Position numbers and translations under genes: made by a program. Shown here piece by piece: positions 6,154 to 6,672 of a stretch of 6,672 nt of DNA. The stretch is from Microbacteriaceae bacterium (GTDB taxonomy: Bacteria > Actinomycetota > Actinomycetes > Actinomycetales > Microbacteriaceae). The first letter of the stretch is position 1. Every line of letters starts with the position of its first letter. The notes beneath the pieces are model-generated. The model worked only from the letters and a program-made list of their open reading frames with translations, was not told the DNA's origin and did not search any database. Where the stretch lies: assembly GCA_017744755.1 (NCBI GenBank), contig JAGIAU010000122.1, forward strand, positions 1 through 6,672, read 5' to 3'.

Positions 6154-6432
6154 TCAGCGACGCGAGGACGCCTGCTCGTTCTCGCGCCGACGGCGCAGCG
6201 CGATGCGGATCGTCACGACGATCATGAGGATGACGGCGATGGGGAGGCCGACGAACGGCACCGCCCACACCGTCGCGTAGAGGCTCCCGGTGAGCCAGCC
6301 GCCCGCGGAGCCGATCATGAGGAGGATCATCGCGATGACGGAGAGCACGATGATGCCGACGATCATGGCGGCGAAGACGCGATCGAGCCGGCTGTCGCTG
6401 ATGGGGGACTGCCGCTCGTTCGCCTTGGCCAT
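6154..6432 (-). CDS. Small two-helix membrane protein, function unknown
   Basis: 92-residue protein with a polar N-terminus ending in SPISDSRLDRVF, TM1 (about 20-41, AAMIVGIIVLSVIAMILLMI), a short loop, TM2 (about 55-78) and a strongly basic tail (RRRR at 80-83, then ENEQASSRR). By the positive-inside rule the C-terminus should be cytoplasmic. It resembles a conserved small membrane protein I recall from Microbacteriaceae that is sometimes mislabelled as an ABC-transporter ATPase; no nucleotide-binding motif is present here. The ATG at 6432 is chosen because TATCCT lies exactly 6 nt upstream, implying a leaderless mRNA. A longer in-frame start at 6516 would cross the cold-shock gene's leader and is rejected. 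It is divergent from the cold-shock gene and convergent with sulP. No function is assigned. Confidence 0.8.
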   Translation of the reverse strand: MAKANERQSPISDSRLDRVFAAMIVGIIVLSVIAMILLMIGSAGGWLTGSLYATVWAVPFVGLPIAVILMIVVTIRIALRRRRENEQASSRR

Positions 6433-6438
6433 CAGACC

Positions 6439-6444
6439 AGGATA
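6439..6444 (-). promoter_or_regulatory. -10 element for the small membrane protein gene
   Basis: On the minus strand TATCCT fits TANNNT and is followed by 6 nt (ggtctg) and the ATG at 6432. There is no Shine-Dalgarno, so the mRNA is probably leaderless. No clear -35 is visible. Confidence 0.5.
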
Positions 6445-6458
6445 GCGGGGCGGTCGGG

Positions 6459-6464
6459 TACGCT
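6459..6464 (+). promoter_or_regulatory. Possible -10 element of the cold-shock gene
   Basis: TACGCT fits TANNNT and would start a leader of roughly 38 nt before the ATG at 6509, back-to-back with the divergent small-gene promoter. A -35 was not identified. The short leader holds the ribosome site at 6498-6503. Confidence 0.35.
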
Positions 6465-6497
6465 GGTTGCCGCCCGGCGAGCGCCGGTGCAGGAGTC

Positions 6498-6503
6498 GAG
6501 GAG
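6498..6503 (+). promoter_or_regulatory. Strong ribosome binding site of the cold-shock gene
   Basis: GAGGAG ends 5 nt before the ATG at 6509, preceded by a further AGGAG at 6491-6495. This is the strongest Shine-Dalgarno in the window and fixes the start; it contrasts with the SD-less genes nearby. Confidence 0.75.
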
Positions 6504-6508
6504 TCCCC

Positions 6509-6672
6509 ATGCCCACCGGTCGTGTGAAGTTCTACGACGAGGACAAGGGCTTCGGGTTCATCGCGGCCGATGACGGCCAGGAGGTCTTCCTGCACGCCTC
6601 GGCGCTGCCCGCCGGCACCTCGGTGAAGGCGGGGGCGCGCCTCGAGTTCGGCGTCGCCGACGGGCGGAAGGG
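6509..6672 (+). CDS. CspA-family cold-shock domain protein, partial (3' end beyond window)
   Basis: The first 54 residues of a single-stranded nucleic-acid-binding cold-shock protein are visible. RNP1 is KGFGFI (13-18), RNP2 is VFLHAS (26-31), and the opening TGRVKFYDEDKG replaces the usual KWFN with KFYD. These proteins bind RNA or ssDNA through surface aromatics and act as RNA chaperones. The reading runs off the right edge at ADGRKG, so total length and any C-terminal extension are unknown; I recall actinobacterial members of this subtype as longer than classical CspA. Whether it is cold-induced or constitutive cannot be told from what is visible. Confidence 0.93.
   Translation, partial: MPTGRVKFYDEDKGFGFIAADDGQEVFLHASALPAGTSVKAGARLEFGVADGRK

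Noticed and set aside
6146..6164. Direct repeat GCGACGCG at 6146 and 6157
   Set aside because: Short GC-rich octamer, with the second copy inside the coding end of the small gene; expected by chance in this composition.

Overview
The window is very GC-rich bacterial DNA, roughly 70% or more G+C, with the codon habits and short promoters of a high-GC actinobacterium. The closest match from memory is the Microbacteriaceae. This rests on the style of the FolP2-type protein, the two-component pair, the small 'DSRLDRVF' membrane protein and the 'MPTGRVKFYDEDKGFGFI' cold-shock protein; no search was run.

Layout. (1) Positions 1-2083, minus strand: an OmpR/PhoB-type response regulator followed by its sensor histidine kinase, whose C-terminus lies off the left edge. 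A strong GC hairpin sits between the two genes. (2) Positions 2084-2179: a short divergent intergenic region holding four tandem 11-bp units (CTGGAT-type), a good candidate response-regulator binding site shared by the regulator gene and the gene leaving rightwards. (3) Positions 2180-3888, plus strand: a FolP2-type dihydropteroate-synthase-like protein and a RibD-C/DHFR-like NADPH reductase, 23 bp apart. (4) Positions 3912-4005: a large inverted repeat with 33-bp arms, each arm made of two copies of a 15-bp core at a 20-bp period. (5) Positions 4032-6117, plus strand: a cysteine-free ArsR-family repressor and a SulP-family anion transporter with a STAS domain. (6) Positions 6154-6432, minus strand: a 92-residue two-helix membrane protein. 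(7) From 6509, plus strand: a CspA-family cold-shock protein cut by the right edge.

How the genes may work together. The regulator and kinase form one signalling system, and the repeats in front of the regulator suggest autoregulation and perhaps control of the folP2-like operon. The FolP2-like protein and the reductase look like a two-gene unit acting on a pterin-like or related heterocyclic substrate. The ArsR protein probably controls its own operon and the SulP transporter.

Across the window several genes have no Shine-Dalgarno sequence but carry a TANNNT hexamer exactly 6 nt before the start codon (folP2-like, arsR, the small membrane gene; the reductase has a weaker version). This suggests leaderless transcripts and helps to choose starts. 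Most of the window is ordinary actinobacterial core or accessory sequence. The points most worth checking are the 11-bp repeat array, the 33-bp inverted repeat, the long proline-rich insert in the kinase, and the FolP2/reductase pairing.
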